A stretch of DNA of 64,000 bases from Gemmatimonadota bacterium (GTDB lineage: Bacteria; Gemmatimonadota; Gemmatimonadetes; Longimicrobiales; Gaopeijiaceae): positions 1 through 64,000 of the forward strand of contig SKKN01000010.1 in assembly GCA_007121455.1 (NCBI GenBank), read 5' to 3'. This document shows, piece after piece, positions 8,511 to 16,585 of this stretch. The position numbers were made by a program, and so were the translations under genes. Each line of letters starts with the position of its first letter. The stretch's first letter is position 1. Under the pieces are notes generated by a model. The model was not told the origin of the DNA. It ran no database searches and saw nothing but the letters and a program-made list of their open reading frames with translations.

Positions 8511-8561
8511 CAACCCCCGATGCTTTCCCTGTCATCTCTCGCATTCCGGGTTCCGATCACC

Positions 8562-9770
8562 ATGACCGAGACGCGCTTTCCCGACTCCCTCGTGGAAACC
8601 GGGGGGGGATCGATCCTCCTCCTCGTCCTCGATGGCCTGGGGGGGCTGCCCCATCCGGAGACCGGGCTCACCGAGCTGGAATCCGCTCGGACCCCCCATC
8701 TGGACGCCCTCGCTTCGCGGAGCTCGCTCGGGATGATGGTTCCGGTGTTGCCGGGAATCACGCCCGGCAGCGGTCCCGGTCATCTCTCCCTGTTCGGCTA
8801 CGACCCGATCGCCCATCAGGTCGGGAGGGGCGCCCTCAGCGCGTTGGGCGTCGGGTTCGACCTCGCACCGGGCGACCTGGCGGTGCGCCTGAACCTCGCT
8901 ACCCTCGATGGAGAGGGACGGGTCACGGATCGACGGGCCGGGCGGCCCTCCGACGAGGTGGGGCGCCGCGTGGTCGGAATGCTCCGCGACGCCCTACAGC
9001 CCCCTGGGGGAGTGGAGTTGTTCATGCATCACGAGAAGGAGCACCGGGCAGTCCTTATCCTGCGTGGAGGAGAGTTCCGTGAGGAAGTCCAGGACACGGA
9101 TCCCCAGGAGGTGGGCGTGCCTCCGCTCCCTCCGCGGGCCCTGATTCCGGAGGCCGGGCCCACGGAGGAGGTGTTGACGAGGCTCCTGGGTCAGGCGCGC
9201 GACGTGCTCCGGAACGAGGAGCGGGTGACCGGTGTCCTGGCGCGCGGCTTCGCGAGCTTCCACGGATTTCCCTCGCTCGAGGAGCGATTCCGCCTTCGCG
9301 GAGTGGCCGTCGCCCGCTACCCGATGTACCGGGGCGTGGCCCGCCTCGTCGGCATGGAGTCTGCGGGGGAGCCTGGAACGGACGAGGAGGCCGTGGCCCT
9401 CCTGCAGCGGGTCTTCGGCGAGTATGACTTCCACTTCCTCCATTTCAAGGCTCCCGATGCACGGGGCGAGGACCGGGACTTCGAGGCAAAGGTCCGGGCG
9501 GTGGAGGAAGCGGATGCCCTTCTCCCCTCGATCGAGGCGTTGCAGCCGGAGGTGCTCATCGTGACGGGGGATCACTCGACGCCCGCTGGAATGGGCACCC
9601 ACAGCTGGCACTCGGTGCCGGTGCTCCTCCATTCACGATGGGGGCGGCCGTCGGCCGGGGAATTCGGAGAGACGGTGGCACGGGCGGGTGACCTCGGGAC
9701 CTTCGAAGCAAAGCACCTGATGAGCCTGGCGTTGGCGCATGCGGGACGCCTCCGGAAGTTCGGTGCCTGA
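8562..9770 (+). CDS. apgM: Phosphoglycerate mutase, cofactor-independent, archaeal type
   Basis: A 402-residue member of the ApgM branch of the alkaline phosphatase superfamily, interconverting 3- and 2-phosphoglycerate in glycolysis and gluconeogenesis. The N-terminal LLLVLDGLGGLP carries a metal-binding Asp, PGSGPGHLSLFGYDP carries the probable catalytic Ser, and VTGDHSTPAGMGTHSW near the C-terminus carries the remaining metal ligands. The ATG at 8562 was chosen because it starts just before the conserved strand; an in-frame ATG at 8520 is possible. This type is standard in archaea and scattered in bacteria. It overlaps the following TPR gene by 32 bases. Confidence 0.9.
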   Translation: MTETRFPDSLVETGGGSILLLVLDGLGGLPHPETGLTELESARTPHLDALASRSSLGMMVPVLPGITPGSGPGHLSLFGYDPIAHQVGRGALSALGVGFDLAPGDLAVRLNLATLDGEGRVTDRRAGRPSDEVGRRVVGMLRDALQPPGGVELFMHHEKEHRAVLILRGGEFREEVQDTDPQEVGVPPLPPRALIPEAGPTEEVLTRLLGQARDVLRNEERVTGVLARGFASFHGFPSLEERFRLRGVAVARYPMYRGVARLVGMESAGEPGTDEEAVALLQRVFGEYDFHFLHFKAPDARGEDRDFEAKVRAVEEADALLPSIEALQPEVLIVTGDHSTPAGMGTHSWHSVPVLLHSRWGRPSAGEFGETVARAGDLGTFEAKHLMSLALAHAGRLRKFGA

Positions 9771-10611
9771 GCTCGGGCCGGACCCCCTGCTCGAGAGGGC
9801 ACTGGCGATGGGGGAGGAGGGCGACTGGGACGGGATGGCGAACCTGCTCCGTGAGGCCCTGGAGGAGCGCTCCGAGGATCCGGCGGTGCTCTGTTGGCTC
9901 GGGGTCGCGGAGCGGGAGCTCGGCCTCGACGGCATCGCGTACGAACGCTTCCGGAGGTGCCTCGCCGAGGGACCCGAGGATCCTCGTATCCTCGCGACCA
10001 CCGGGAATGGCATCGCCGCCTTCGACGACCCCGAAGCGGAGAGTGCCCTGCGGGCTGCGGCAACGCTCGGCCCCTCGATCCCGATGACGCGGTGGATGTA
10101 TGGGGCGTACCTCTCCCGGGAGGGGCTCTTCGAGGACGCGATGCGTGAGCTGGACGCGGCGAGGGAACTGGACCCGGACAACTACACGGTCCGCCTCGAG
10201 CGGGGAGTTGCGCTCGCGCTGGCGGGAAAGGTGGAGGAAGCATGCGCCGAGTTCGAGCGAAGCGTCGAGTTGGACCCAGCGGACGGATGGGGGCTCGTCC
10301 TCCTCGGCCTGGGCCGGATCGAGACGGGCGATGTGGAGGATGCTGCAAGCGTTCTCGCGGAAGGTGCGAGGGAGCGGCCGGAAGATGTCGAAGCGCAGTG
10401 TCTCGCCGCGCTTGCCCTCTCCGCCGCGGGTGAAGCCGACGAGGCGCTGGTGATGCTCGAGCGAGGGAGGTTGAGGTCCGAGGGCGTCGACCGATTGCTC
10501 GTGTCCGAGGCCGAGCTGAGGATCGACGAGGGCGCGGAGGCGTCCCTCACCTTCCTCCACTCCGTCGTGGCTCCCGGGGCCTTCCGGGAAAGGCTCATGA
10601 CGAGACCCTGA
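9739..10611 (+). CDS. Tetratricopeptide-repeat protein
   Basis: A 290-residue protein made almost wholly of helical TPR-like repeats. Typical repeat signatures are visible, such as AELDPDNYTVRLERGVALAL and FERSVELDPADGWGLVLLG (residues about 143-195), along with several weaker units. There is no signal peptide, membrane segment or enzymatic domain, so it is a cytoplasmic protein-interaction scaffold with unknown partners. A GTG at 9763 is a possible alternative start. It follows apgM with an overlap and precedes the M16 peptidases, with 92 bases between. Confidence 0.8.
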   Translation: MRDASGSSVPELGPDPLLERALAMGEEGDWDGMANLLREALEERSEDPAVLCWLGVAERELGLDGIAYERFRRCLAEGPEDPRILATTGNGIAAFDDPEAESALRAAATLGPSIPMTRWMYGAYLSREGLFEDAMRELDAARELDPDNYTVRLERGVALALAGKVEEACAEFERSVELDPADGWGLVLLGLGRIETGDVEDAASVLAEGARERPEDVEAQCLAALALSAAGEADEALVMLERGRLRSEGVDRLLVSEAELRIDEGAEASLTFLHSVVAPGAFRERLMTRP

Positions 10612-10703
10612 CGGAACGCGACGCCGATCGCTCCGGGACGAGGCCGCGCTTCTCGCCCCGTGTCGCTGCTCTCTCCCATTTCGCGCGGACTCGAGGAGGC
10701 ATC

Positions 10704-11975
10704 TTGTTTTCGATCGACTACGACCGGCACCGTCTCGACAACGGGCTCACCGTGATCCTCTCACGAGACGAAGCGATCCCGATTGTCGCGGTGAACCTCT
10801 GGTACGGCGTCGGTTCCCGGAACGAAAGGCCTGGCCGCACCGGCTTCGCTCACCTCTTCGAGCACATGATGTTCCAGGGCTCCGCGCACGTCCCGAAGAA
10901 CCGGCACTTCGAGCTGATCGAGCGGGCCGGTGGGTCCCTGAACGCATCGACGTGGTTCGATCGAACGAACTACTTCGAGACCGTGCCGAGCCATCACCTC
11001 GAGCTCGCGCTCTGGCTCGAGTCGGACCGGATGGGATGGCTGCTACCGGCGATGACCTCGGAGAAGCTCGAGAACCAGCGGGATGTCGTATTGAATGAGC
11101 GGAAGCAGCGGTACGAGAACCAGCCGTACGGGGACTGGGACGAGCGGCTTCAGGCGCTCCTCTTCCCTGAGGACCACCCCTACCACCACACGGTGATCGG
11201 CTCCGTGGAGGATATCAAGTCGGCGTCTCTCGCGGACGTGGAGGAATTCTTCCGCACCTACTACGTCCCCGGCAACGCCGTCCTGACGATCTGTGGCGAC
11301 TTCGAGGCGGAGCGGGCACGGGAGCTGGTGGAAGCCTACTTCGGCGAGATTCCGGAAGGGGGTGTCGTGCCCCCGCTCCCCGGAGAGGTGGAACTGGCTC
11401 CTACGATCGGAGAGACCCGGAAGGAGCGTGTGCCGGACAGCGTGCCCCTGCCGAGAACCTATCTGGCGTACCGGATTCCACCGTTCTCCGACCCGCGCTT
11501 CCACCAGGCGGAGGTGGCCGCCGCGGTGCTGGCGGACGGCAAGGCGTCCCGGCTCTACAGCTCCCTCGTGCGGGAGCGGAAGCTGGCCAAGGACGTGGTC
11601 GCGTACGCCTTTCCGCTCGTCACCGGTGCGACGATGCTCCTCGTGGCGGTGACCGGCCATGCCCAGACCGAGGCGGATACCCTCGAGGAGGCGCTCTTCG
11701 AAGAGATCGAGGGGCTTTCGGAGGTGAGGGCCTCGGAGGTGGACCGTGCGGTCGCCCTCTCGGAGACCCGGCTCGTGAACGAGGTGGAGCGGGTCGGCGC
11801 GAGGGCGGACCTGCTCTCTCTCTTCCAGACGCACTTCGACGATCCGGGCCGGTTGAACGAGGAGATGGACCGGCTGAGGGCCGTCACTCGGGAGGATGTT
11901 CGCGCCTTCGCGGCGGAGTTCCTGGGGCCCGACAACCGTGCCCTCGTCACCTATGTGCCGGAGGACGAGCGATGA
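10704..11975 (+). CDS. M16-family zinc metallopeptidase, catalytic member
   Basis: A 423-residue pitrilysin/processing-peptidase type enzyme. The inverted zinc motif HLFEH (His50, Glu53, His54) is intact near the N-terminus, and the expected downstream Glu lies in the LNERKQRYENQPYG region. TTG is the start, preceded by GAGGAGG at good spacing. There is no signal peptide. Half-size M16 enzymes work as heterodimers with an inactive partner, and the next gene, coupled by an ATGA overlap, codes for exactly that partner. Substrates are probably short or partly unfolded peptides. Confidence 0.9.
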   Translation: MFSIDYDRHRLDNGLTVILSRDEAIPIVAVNLWYGVGSRNERPGRTGFAHLFEHMMFQGSAHVPKNRHFELIERAGGSLNASTWFDRTNYFETVPSHHLELALWLESDRMGWLLPAMTSEKLENQRDVVLNERKQRYENQPYGDWDERLQALLFPEDHPYHHTVIGSVEDIKSASLADVEEFFRTYYVPGNAVLTICGDFEAERARELVEAYFGEIPEGGVVPPLPGEVELAPTIGETRKERVPDSVPLPRTYLAYRIPPFSDPRFHQAEVAAAVLADGKASRLYSSLVRERKLAKDVVAYAFPLVTGATMLLVAVTGHAQTEADTLEEALFEEIEGLSEVRASEVDRAVALSETRLVNEVERVGARADLLSLFQTHFDDPGRLNEEMDRLRAVTREDVRAFAAEFLGPDNRALVTYVPEDER

Positions 11976-13345
11976 GCGAAGAGTCCACGACCCTGCGCTC
12001 CCGATCCGCAGAGCCGAGCCCTGGTCCCATCCGGCTCTTCGAGGCGCCGGAGGTGGCCGCCGGAAAGCTGGAGAACGGCCTCTCCCTCCGCCTCGCCGGG
12101 CGGCCGCGCTTTCCTGTGGCGGCGATCACTCTGGTCCTCGATGCCGGGGAGGCCCTGGTCGGTCGCGAGCACGCAGGCCTCGCCGTGATCACCGGAAAGG
12201 CCCTCGAGGGAGGAACCGTTCACCGGAGCGGTTCGGCGCTCGCCGAAGCGGTGGAGGGGCTTGGGACCGAGCTCCGCATCCGGACGGGTTGGGACAGCAC
12301 GACGGTCTCCCTCACCTGCCTCGCCGACCGGGTCGACGAAGCGATGGGGCTTCTGGCGGAGGTCGTCCGGGAACCGTCCTTTCCCGCGGCCGAAGTGGAG
12401 CGCACGTTGACCGAGCATGGGGCGATGTTGCGTCAGCGGAAGATGGATCCGAGCAGCCTCGCGAGCGACGCCTTCCTCACGGTGCTGTACCGCGAGGACG
12501 TGCCCTACGCTCGGCCCCTCGTCGGTTCGGTGGAGTCGCTATCGCGGCTCGGTGCGGACGGGGTCGAAGGCTTCGTGGAGGAGCGCTACCGGCCCTCCCG
12601 GGGAGGCCTCGTGGTGGCGGGCGACGTGAACCCTTCCGAGGCGGAGGAGCTTGCACGGAGCCACTTCGCGGACTGGTCGGGGGCGGCGGATCCGGGACCG
12701 GCCTTTCCGATCGAGCCGGAGCGGCGGGAGCGGCGTGCGGTCGTCGTTCACCGACCCGGCGCCGTGCAGTCGGAGATCCGGGTCGGGCACATGGGCGCTC
12801 CCCGCGACACTCCCGACTACTACGCGCTCCGGGTCGCGAACGCGATTCTCGGGGGTGCGTTCACCAGCCGCCTCAATCTGAACCTACGGGAACGCCACGG
12901 CTACACGTACGGAGTACGCTCCCGCTTTTCCTTTCGCCGAGGTGCCGGCCCGTTTTCCATCTCGACGGCCGTCTCCACCGAGGTCACGGCAGACGCCGTG
13001 CGCGAGGCCGTCCAGGAGGTTCGGGGGTTCGTCGAGGAGGGGCCTCGGGGAGACGAATTGGAGCAGGCGAAGGATTACATCGTGGGGGTCTTCCCCCTCC
13101 AGTTCGAGACCGCAGGTCAGGTCGCTGCTCGAACCGCGGGGCTTCTCGTCTACGGGCTTCCCGACGATCATGACGCGCACTTCCGGGAGCGGATCCGGAA
13201 GGTTTCGCTGGCAGACGTGCGCGAGGCGGTGGAGCGACATCTCCGCCCCGAGGAGCTGCAGATCCTCGTGGCCGGGGATGCGGAAGCCGTCGAAGGACCC
13301 CTCGAGGCACTGAGCCTGGGGCCGGTGGAGGTGCGCTCCGAATGA
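11972..13345 (+). CDS. M16-family peptidase homologue, non-catalytic partner
   Basis: A 457-residue M16 homologue. At the position of the HxxEH zinc motif the sequence reads AGLAVITGKALEGG, so all zinc ligands are missing. The C-terminal domain keeps LNLRERHGYTYGVRS, whose Arg/Tyr pair in M16B proteins helps to hold substrate. This is the pattern of the inactive subunit of a bacterial M16 heterodimer (as in mitochondrial processing peptidase alpha). It is coupled to the catalytic subunit by ATGA and to the Nudix gene by another ATGA. Confidence 0.9.
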   Translation: MSEESTTLRSRSAEPSPGPIRLFEAPEVAAGKLENGLSLRLAGRPRFPVAAITLVLDAGEALVGREHAGLAVITGKALEGGTVHRSGSALAEAVEGLGTELRIRTGWDSTTVSLTCLADRVDEAMGLLAEVVREPSFPAAEVERTLTEHGAMLRQRKMDPSSLASDAFLTVLYREDVPYARPLVGSVESLSRLGADGVEGFVEERYRPSRGGLVVAGDVNPSEAEELARSHFADWSGAADPGPAFPIEPERRERRAVVVHRPGAVQSEIRVGHMGAPRDTPDYYALRVANAILGGAFTSRLNLNLRERHGYTYGVRSRFSFRRGAGPFSISTAVSTEVTADAVREAVQEVRGFVEEGPRGDELEQAKDYIVGVFPLQFETAGQVAARTAGLLVYGLPDDHDAHFRERIRKVSLADVREAVERHLRPEELQILVAGDAEAVEGPLEALSLGPVEVRSE

Positions 13346-13920
13346 ATGCCGAGGAGAGACGGGGCGAGCCGGCCCTCCTTCGCCGGGAAGAGGTCTACGA
13401 GGGGAAGATCGTGCGGTTGGGGCTGGACCACGTGCGTTTCCCCGATGGCTCCACGGGCACCGTCGAGATGGTTCGCCACCGGGGAGCGGCTGCGGTCGTC
13501 CCGCTTCTCGACGATCCGGGGAGCGACGATCCCCGGATCCTGCTGATCCGCCAGTATCGATACCCCGCAGGGGGGTTCATCTACGAGGTCCCGGCCGGGA
13601 TCCCGAGCGGAGAAGGGGAAAGTTGGATCGAATGCGCCCGACGGGAACTCCGGGAGGAAACAGGGTACCAGGCCCGTGAGCTCCACCCATTGACGCGGAT
13701 CTTCACCACGCCCGGCTTCACGGACGAGGAGGTTCATCTCTTCGCGGCGACCGGGCTGACGGAGGCGGATTCCGCGCGCGACCAGGACGAGTTCATCGAG
13801 CTCGTCCCGTTACGTCTCTCCGAGGCGATGACGCTGATCCGGACCGGGGAGCTCGCCGACGGGAAGAGCGTTGCCGCCCTCCTCTACGTCCGGGAGTTCT
13901 TCCTTCCCTCGGGTCGGTAG
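13342..13920 (+). CDS. Nudix hydrolase, ADP-ribose pyrophosphatase-like
   Basis: A 192-residue Nudix enzyme, the size of ADP-ribose pyrophosphatases that split ADP-ribose to AMP and ribose 5-phosphate. The Nudix box spans about residues 86-109 and ends in ARRELREETGY, with the catalytic REXXEE glutamates at 102, 105 and 106. The loop before the box (GIPSGEGE) is one residue longer than the consensus. The LIRQYRYP segment upstream is typical of the NudF group. It closes the run that starts with the TPR or M16 genes, and the next 200 bases are a regulatory region. Confidence 0.88.
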   Translation: MNAEERRGEPALLRREEVYEGKIVRLGLDHVRFPDGSTGTVEMVRHRGAAAVVPLLDDPGSDDPRILLIRQYRYPAGGFIYEVPAGIPSGEGESWIECARRELREETGYQARELHPLTRIFTTPGFTDEEVHLFAATGLTEADSARDQDEFIELVPLRLSEAMTLIRTGELADGKSVAALLYVREFFLPSGR

Positions 13921-13959
13921 GTTCCCTGTTTGGCGGCCGTCCTTTCGCGGTTGCGTGAA

Positions 13960-13979
13960 GCGTCCTCAATTGAGGACGC
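13960..13979. promoter_or_regulatory. Perfect 20-base palindrome upstream of the sigma factor gene
   Basis: GCGTCCTCAATTGAGGACGC is its own reverse complement with no loop, as expected of an operator for a dimeric regulator. It lies 145 bases upstream of the sigma factor start, in the 203-base gap after the Nudix gene. A short weaker hairpin (GGAGTC 14058-14063 / GACTCC 14072-14077) lies closer to the gene. It has no T-tract, so it is not a good terminator. Confidence 0.45.
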
Positions 13980-14005
13980 CTGGGGCGACCCCGAACACTC
14001 GACCC

Positions 14006-14035
14006 CTGACAAATCGGCACTTTCGAGGGTGGTAC
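14006..14035 (+). promoter_or_regulatory. Weak promoter candidate for the sigma factor gene
   Basis: CTGACA at 14006-14011 resembles a -35 element and TGGTAC at 14030-14035 a poor -10, with 18 bases between. The match is marginal and the gene may instead use an alternative sigma factor, possibly its own. Confidence 0.2.
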
Positions 14036-14123
14036 GGATCCTGCAAACTGAGTGAGTGGAGTCTCGTTTCGGACTCCGCCCCACGCGGGGAGGCCAATCT
14101 CCGCACTGGAGCTGTAGACGACC

Positions 14124-14783
14124 ATGATTGCTAACACGAGCAAGGCCGAATTCGGTGTCCAGGAGGAGCCTGAGACCGGCGCGGCTCGCCGCCACCGGGA
14201 AGAGTTGGCACAGCGCTCGGACAGCGACGTCGTGCAGGCGTTCCTGGACGGGGACGAGCGTGCGTTCGGCGAGTTGGTGAACCGGTACGACAGCCGCCTC
14301 CTCAATTTCGTATACAGAACCGTGGGTGACAGGGAGCGTGCCCAGGACCTGGTACAGGAGACATTCGTCCGGGTCTACAGGCACCTCCACCGGTTCGATC
14401 AGTCGAAGAAGTTCTCGACCTGGATCTACACGATCGCGAGCAACCTGGCGAAGAACGAGCTCCGCAACCGCTCGAGGAACCCGCTGGTGCTCTTCCAGAC
14501 GATCAAGAAGAACTGGGAGGCGGACCATCGCCCGCTGGAATGGGAAGATGAGTCCTACAAACCGGACGATCTGTTTCGGAAGCGTCATCTGAGGGAGATG
14601 GTGGAAAACGCGGTTCGAGAGCTGCCGGAACACCACCGGATCGTCTTCGTCCTCCGGGAGTTGGAAGGGAAGACGTACGAGGAGATCGCCGACATCACCG
14701 GTGTCAACCTCGGAACGGTGAAGAGCCGCCTGAACCGGGCGCGGAACAACTTCGCACGCATCGTGGCCCCGATGATGGACTGA
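14124..14783 (+). CDS. ECF-type RNA polymerase sigma factor
   Basis: A 219-residue sigma-70 family protein of the extracytoplasmic-function group. Region 2 runs from about residue 35 to 110 (DLVQETFVRVYRHLHRFD, then FSTWIYTIASNLAKNELR, the -10 recognition part). A linker follows, and region 4 lies at about 160-213 (LPEHHRIVFVLRELEGKTYE, then GVNLGTVKSRLNRAR, the -35 helix-turn-helix). Region 3 is absent, as usual for the group. The extended N-terminus of about 30 residues is unusual but modest. It is followed by a strong terminator and then a probable anti-sigma factor gene, its likely regulator. Confidence 0.93.
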   Translation: MIANTSKAEFGVQEEPETGAARRHREELAQRSDSDVVQAFLDGDERAFGELVNRYDSRLLNFVYRTVGDRERAQDLVQETFVRVYRHLHRFDQSKKFSTWIYTIASNLAKNELRNRSRNPLVLFQTIKKNWEADHRPLEWEDESYKPDDLFRKRHLREMVENAVRELPEHHRIVFVLRELEGKTYEEIADITGVNLGTVKSRLNRARNNFARIVAPMMD

Positions 14784-14821
14784 GCCCTGCGTGCAACCAG
14801 GGGCCCCGGCCCAGAGCGACG

Positions 14822-14862
14822 GGGGCCCTCGCCGGAGGAGCGGCGAGGGCCCCGTTGCTTTG
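14822..14862 (+). terminator. Rho-independent terminator between sigma and anti-sigma genes
   Basis: GGGGCCCTCGCCG at 14822-14834 pairs perfectly with CGGCGAGGGCCCC at 14841-14853, loop GAGGAG, followed by GTTGCTTTG. The T-tract is short but the stem is very stable. It separates the sigma factor transcript from the downstream anti-sigma gene; bases 14863-15037 contain no other gene. Confidence 0.75.
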
Positions 14863-15037
14863 TATCCGGAACCCATCCACACCCGATCTGTAGAAATGGA
14901 CTGTCGAGATGGTCGGGGCCGCGCCTCTGCGAAGGGGGAACCCACGCGCCTCGGCGAACGTATCACGAAGCGAACCAGCGGGGCGTGAAGCCCGGCAATC
15001 GCCCTGCAGATCGGAGCCCACGGAGGTTCTTGCGTCC

Positions 15038-15583
15038 ATGGATTGTTCCGAATTTCTCTCCCGGTTTTCCGAGTTCTACGATCAGGATCCCACACTCGAG
15101 GATCGGTCCGAGTTTGAAGACCACCTCGAGGGGTGCCCTTCCTGCGACCGCTACCTGAAGGTCGTGGAGCAGGGTGGCAAGCTCCTGCGTGAGCTTCCCG
15201 TCCCCAGGCTTCGAGGCGACTTCTTTCCCCGGCTTCAGCACCGGATCTTCAATCTCGATCAGGAGGAAGCCGTTCGTCGGAGCACCGGCGGATCGAGCTT
15301 TACCGCGGGCACGGCGTTCGCCGTGGCCGCGCTTCTCGTTCTGATCGTGTGGTATCCCGACTTCCGGAGCGAACCCCCCGACGTGGAGCTTCCGGCGATC
15401 GTGGTGAAGGAGCCGCCCCCCCGGGCTCCGGTCCTCTCCTCGTCGCCGCGGCCGGCACAGTCGGTTGGAGCTTCCGGCTCCTTCGATGAGAGGGCGCTGT
15501 GGACTCAATCTCATTCCCTCCTGTACGAGCACTCGCCCCTCGGCCAGCGGCACCGCGATGTCTTCCGTGCCGGGCTTCCGTAG
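15038..15583 (+). CDS. Probable anti-sigma factor with zinc-finger (ZAS) domain and one membrane segment
   Basis: A 181-residue protein. The N-terminal cytoplasmic domain carries an Hx3CxxC zinc-binding motif (HLEGCPSC, near residues 30-37) typical of zf-HC2 anti-sigma domains that hold ECF sigma factors inactive. One transmembrane segment follows (about residues 93-108, AVAALLVLIVWY). The rest is a Pro-rich periplasmic tail that could sense envelope stress. The ATG at 15038 was chosen because it starts the conserved helix. Gene order points to the sigma factor at 14124 as partner. Confidence 0.85.
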   Translation: MDCSEFLSRFSEFYDQDPTLEDRSEFEDHLEGCPSCDRYLKVVEQGGKLLRELPVPRLRGDFFPRLQHRIFNLDQEEAVRRSTGGSSFTAGTAFAVAALLVLIVWYPDFRSEPPDVELPAIVVKEPPPRAPVLSSSPRPAQSVGASGSFDERALWTQSHSLLYEHSPLGQRHRDVFRAGLP

Positions 15584-15586
15584 ACC

Positions 15587-16585
15587 GTGATCCCGGAACC
15601 CCTCCGTGGGGCCCTCGGTTCGGAGCTCGGGGGGACGTTCTATCTGTCCGGGGACGATAGCTACAGAAGGGAGGAAGCGGCTCGCCTTCTCGTGGAGGCG
15701 CACCTCGATCCTGCGACGCGCGACTTCAACTACGACGCACTGCGCGGGTCGGAGGTGGCCCTCGAGGATCTGGCCTCGGTCATCGCCACCCTTCCCATGA
15801 TGGCTTCGTTCCGTGTGGTCCTCCTCCGGGAAGTCGAGGCGCTCGCGTCCTCCTCCCGCGCCCGTGATCTGCTCACGGAGCTCGCCGCCTCTCCTCCTGA
15901 AGGCCTCGCCCTCATCCTTGTCAGTGGGAAGGAGTCCGGCGCAGCCTTCTACAAGAAGCTCAAGTCCTCCTCCCGATCGATCGAGTTCAAGCCCCTCGCG
16001 GCCAACGACCTTCCTCCCTGGCTCATGAAGTGGGCGGAGGAGAGGTGCGATGTGGTGCTCGAGGAGGATGCCGCCCGGGCCCTGGCCGCGGCGCTCGGAC
16101 CCGACCTGGCGCTCCTGGCGCAGGAGGTGGAGAAGCTCGCCACTCTGGAAGGGGAGGGTGGGCGGATCACCGTGAAAACCGTGGAGCAAGCGGGGACCCG
16201 GCTTCCGAAGCAGGACCGGTGGCAGTGGTTCGACCTCGTGGGGGAGCGGAGGTTCGAAGAGGCGCTCCGGGGGCTGCCCATCCTCCTTCAGCATGGTGAG
16301 AACGGAGTGGGGCTCACGATCGGACTCACCACGCACCTCCTCCGCCTCGGCCTCCTCATGGAAGGAGGGGAGAACGCCCTGGCCTCGTTCCTTCCGCACC
16401 GCCAGAAGTGGCTGGTCTCCCGCTTCAGGGCACAGGCGAAGCAGTGGCCCGAAGGTTCGGTGACCCGAGCGCTCTACGGCCTCCGGCAGGTCGACCAGCG
16501 CCTCAAGTCGAGCCCGCTCTCCGACGCCCATCACCTCGAATGCTGGATTCTGGAGCAGATGGCCGGGGCGGAGGCCGTCGCATGA
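15587..16585 (+). CDS. holA: DNA polymerase III subunit delta
   Basis: A 332-residue clamp-loader delta subunit, which opens the beta sliding clamp. The N-terminal part matches the family in pattern: FYLSGDDSYRREEAARLLVE at residues about 18-37, then the strand pattern VVLLREVEAL. As usual for delta it lacks a functional P-loop. The C-terminal helical collar region holds the FDLVGERRFEEAL and LLRLGLLME segments. GTG start, three bases after the anti-sigma gene; coupled by ATGA to copA. Confidence 0.88.
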   Translation: MIPEPLRGALGSELGGTFYLSGDDSYRREEAARLLVEAHLDPATRDFNYDALRGSEVALEDLASVIATLPMMASFRVVLLREVEALASSSRARDLLTELAASPPEGLALILVSGKESGAAFYKKLKSSSRSIEFKPLAANDLPPWLMKWAEERCDVVLEEDAARALAAALGPDLALLAQEVEKLATLEGEGGRITVKTVEQAGTRLPKQDRWQWFDLVGERRFEEALRGLPILLQHGENGVGLTIGLTTHLLRLGLLMEGGENALASFLPHRQKWLVSRFRAQAKQWPEGSVTRALYGLRQVDQRLKSSPLSDAHHLECWILEQMAGAEAVA

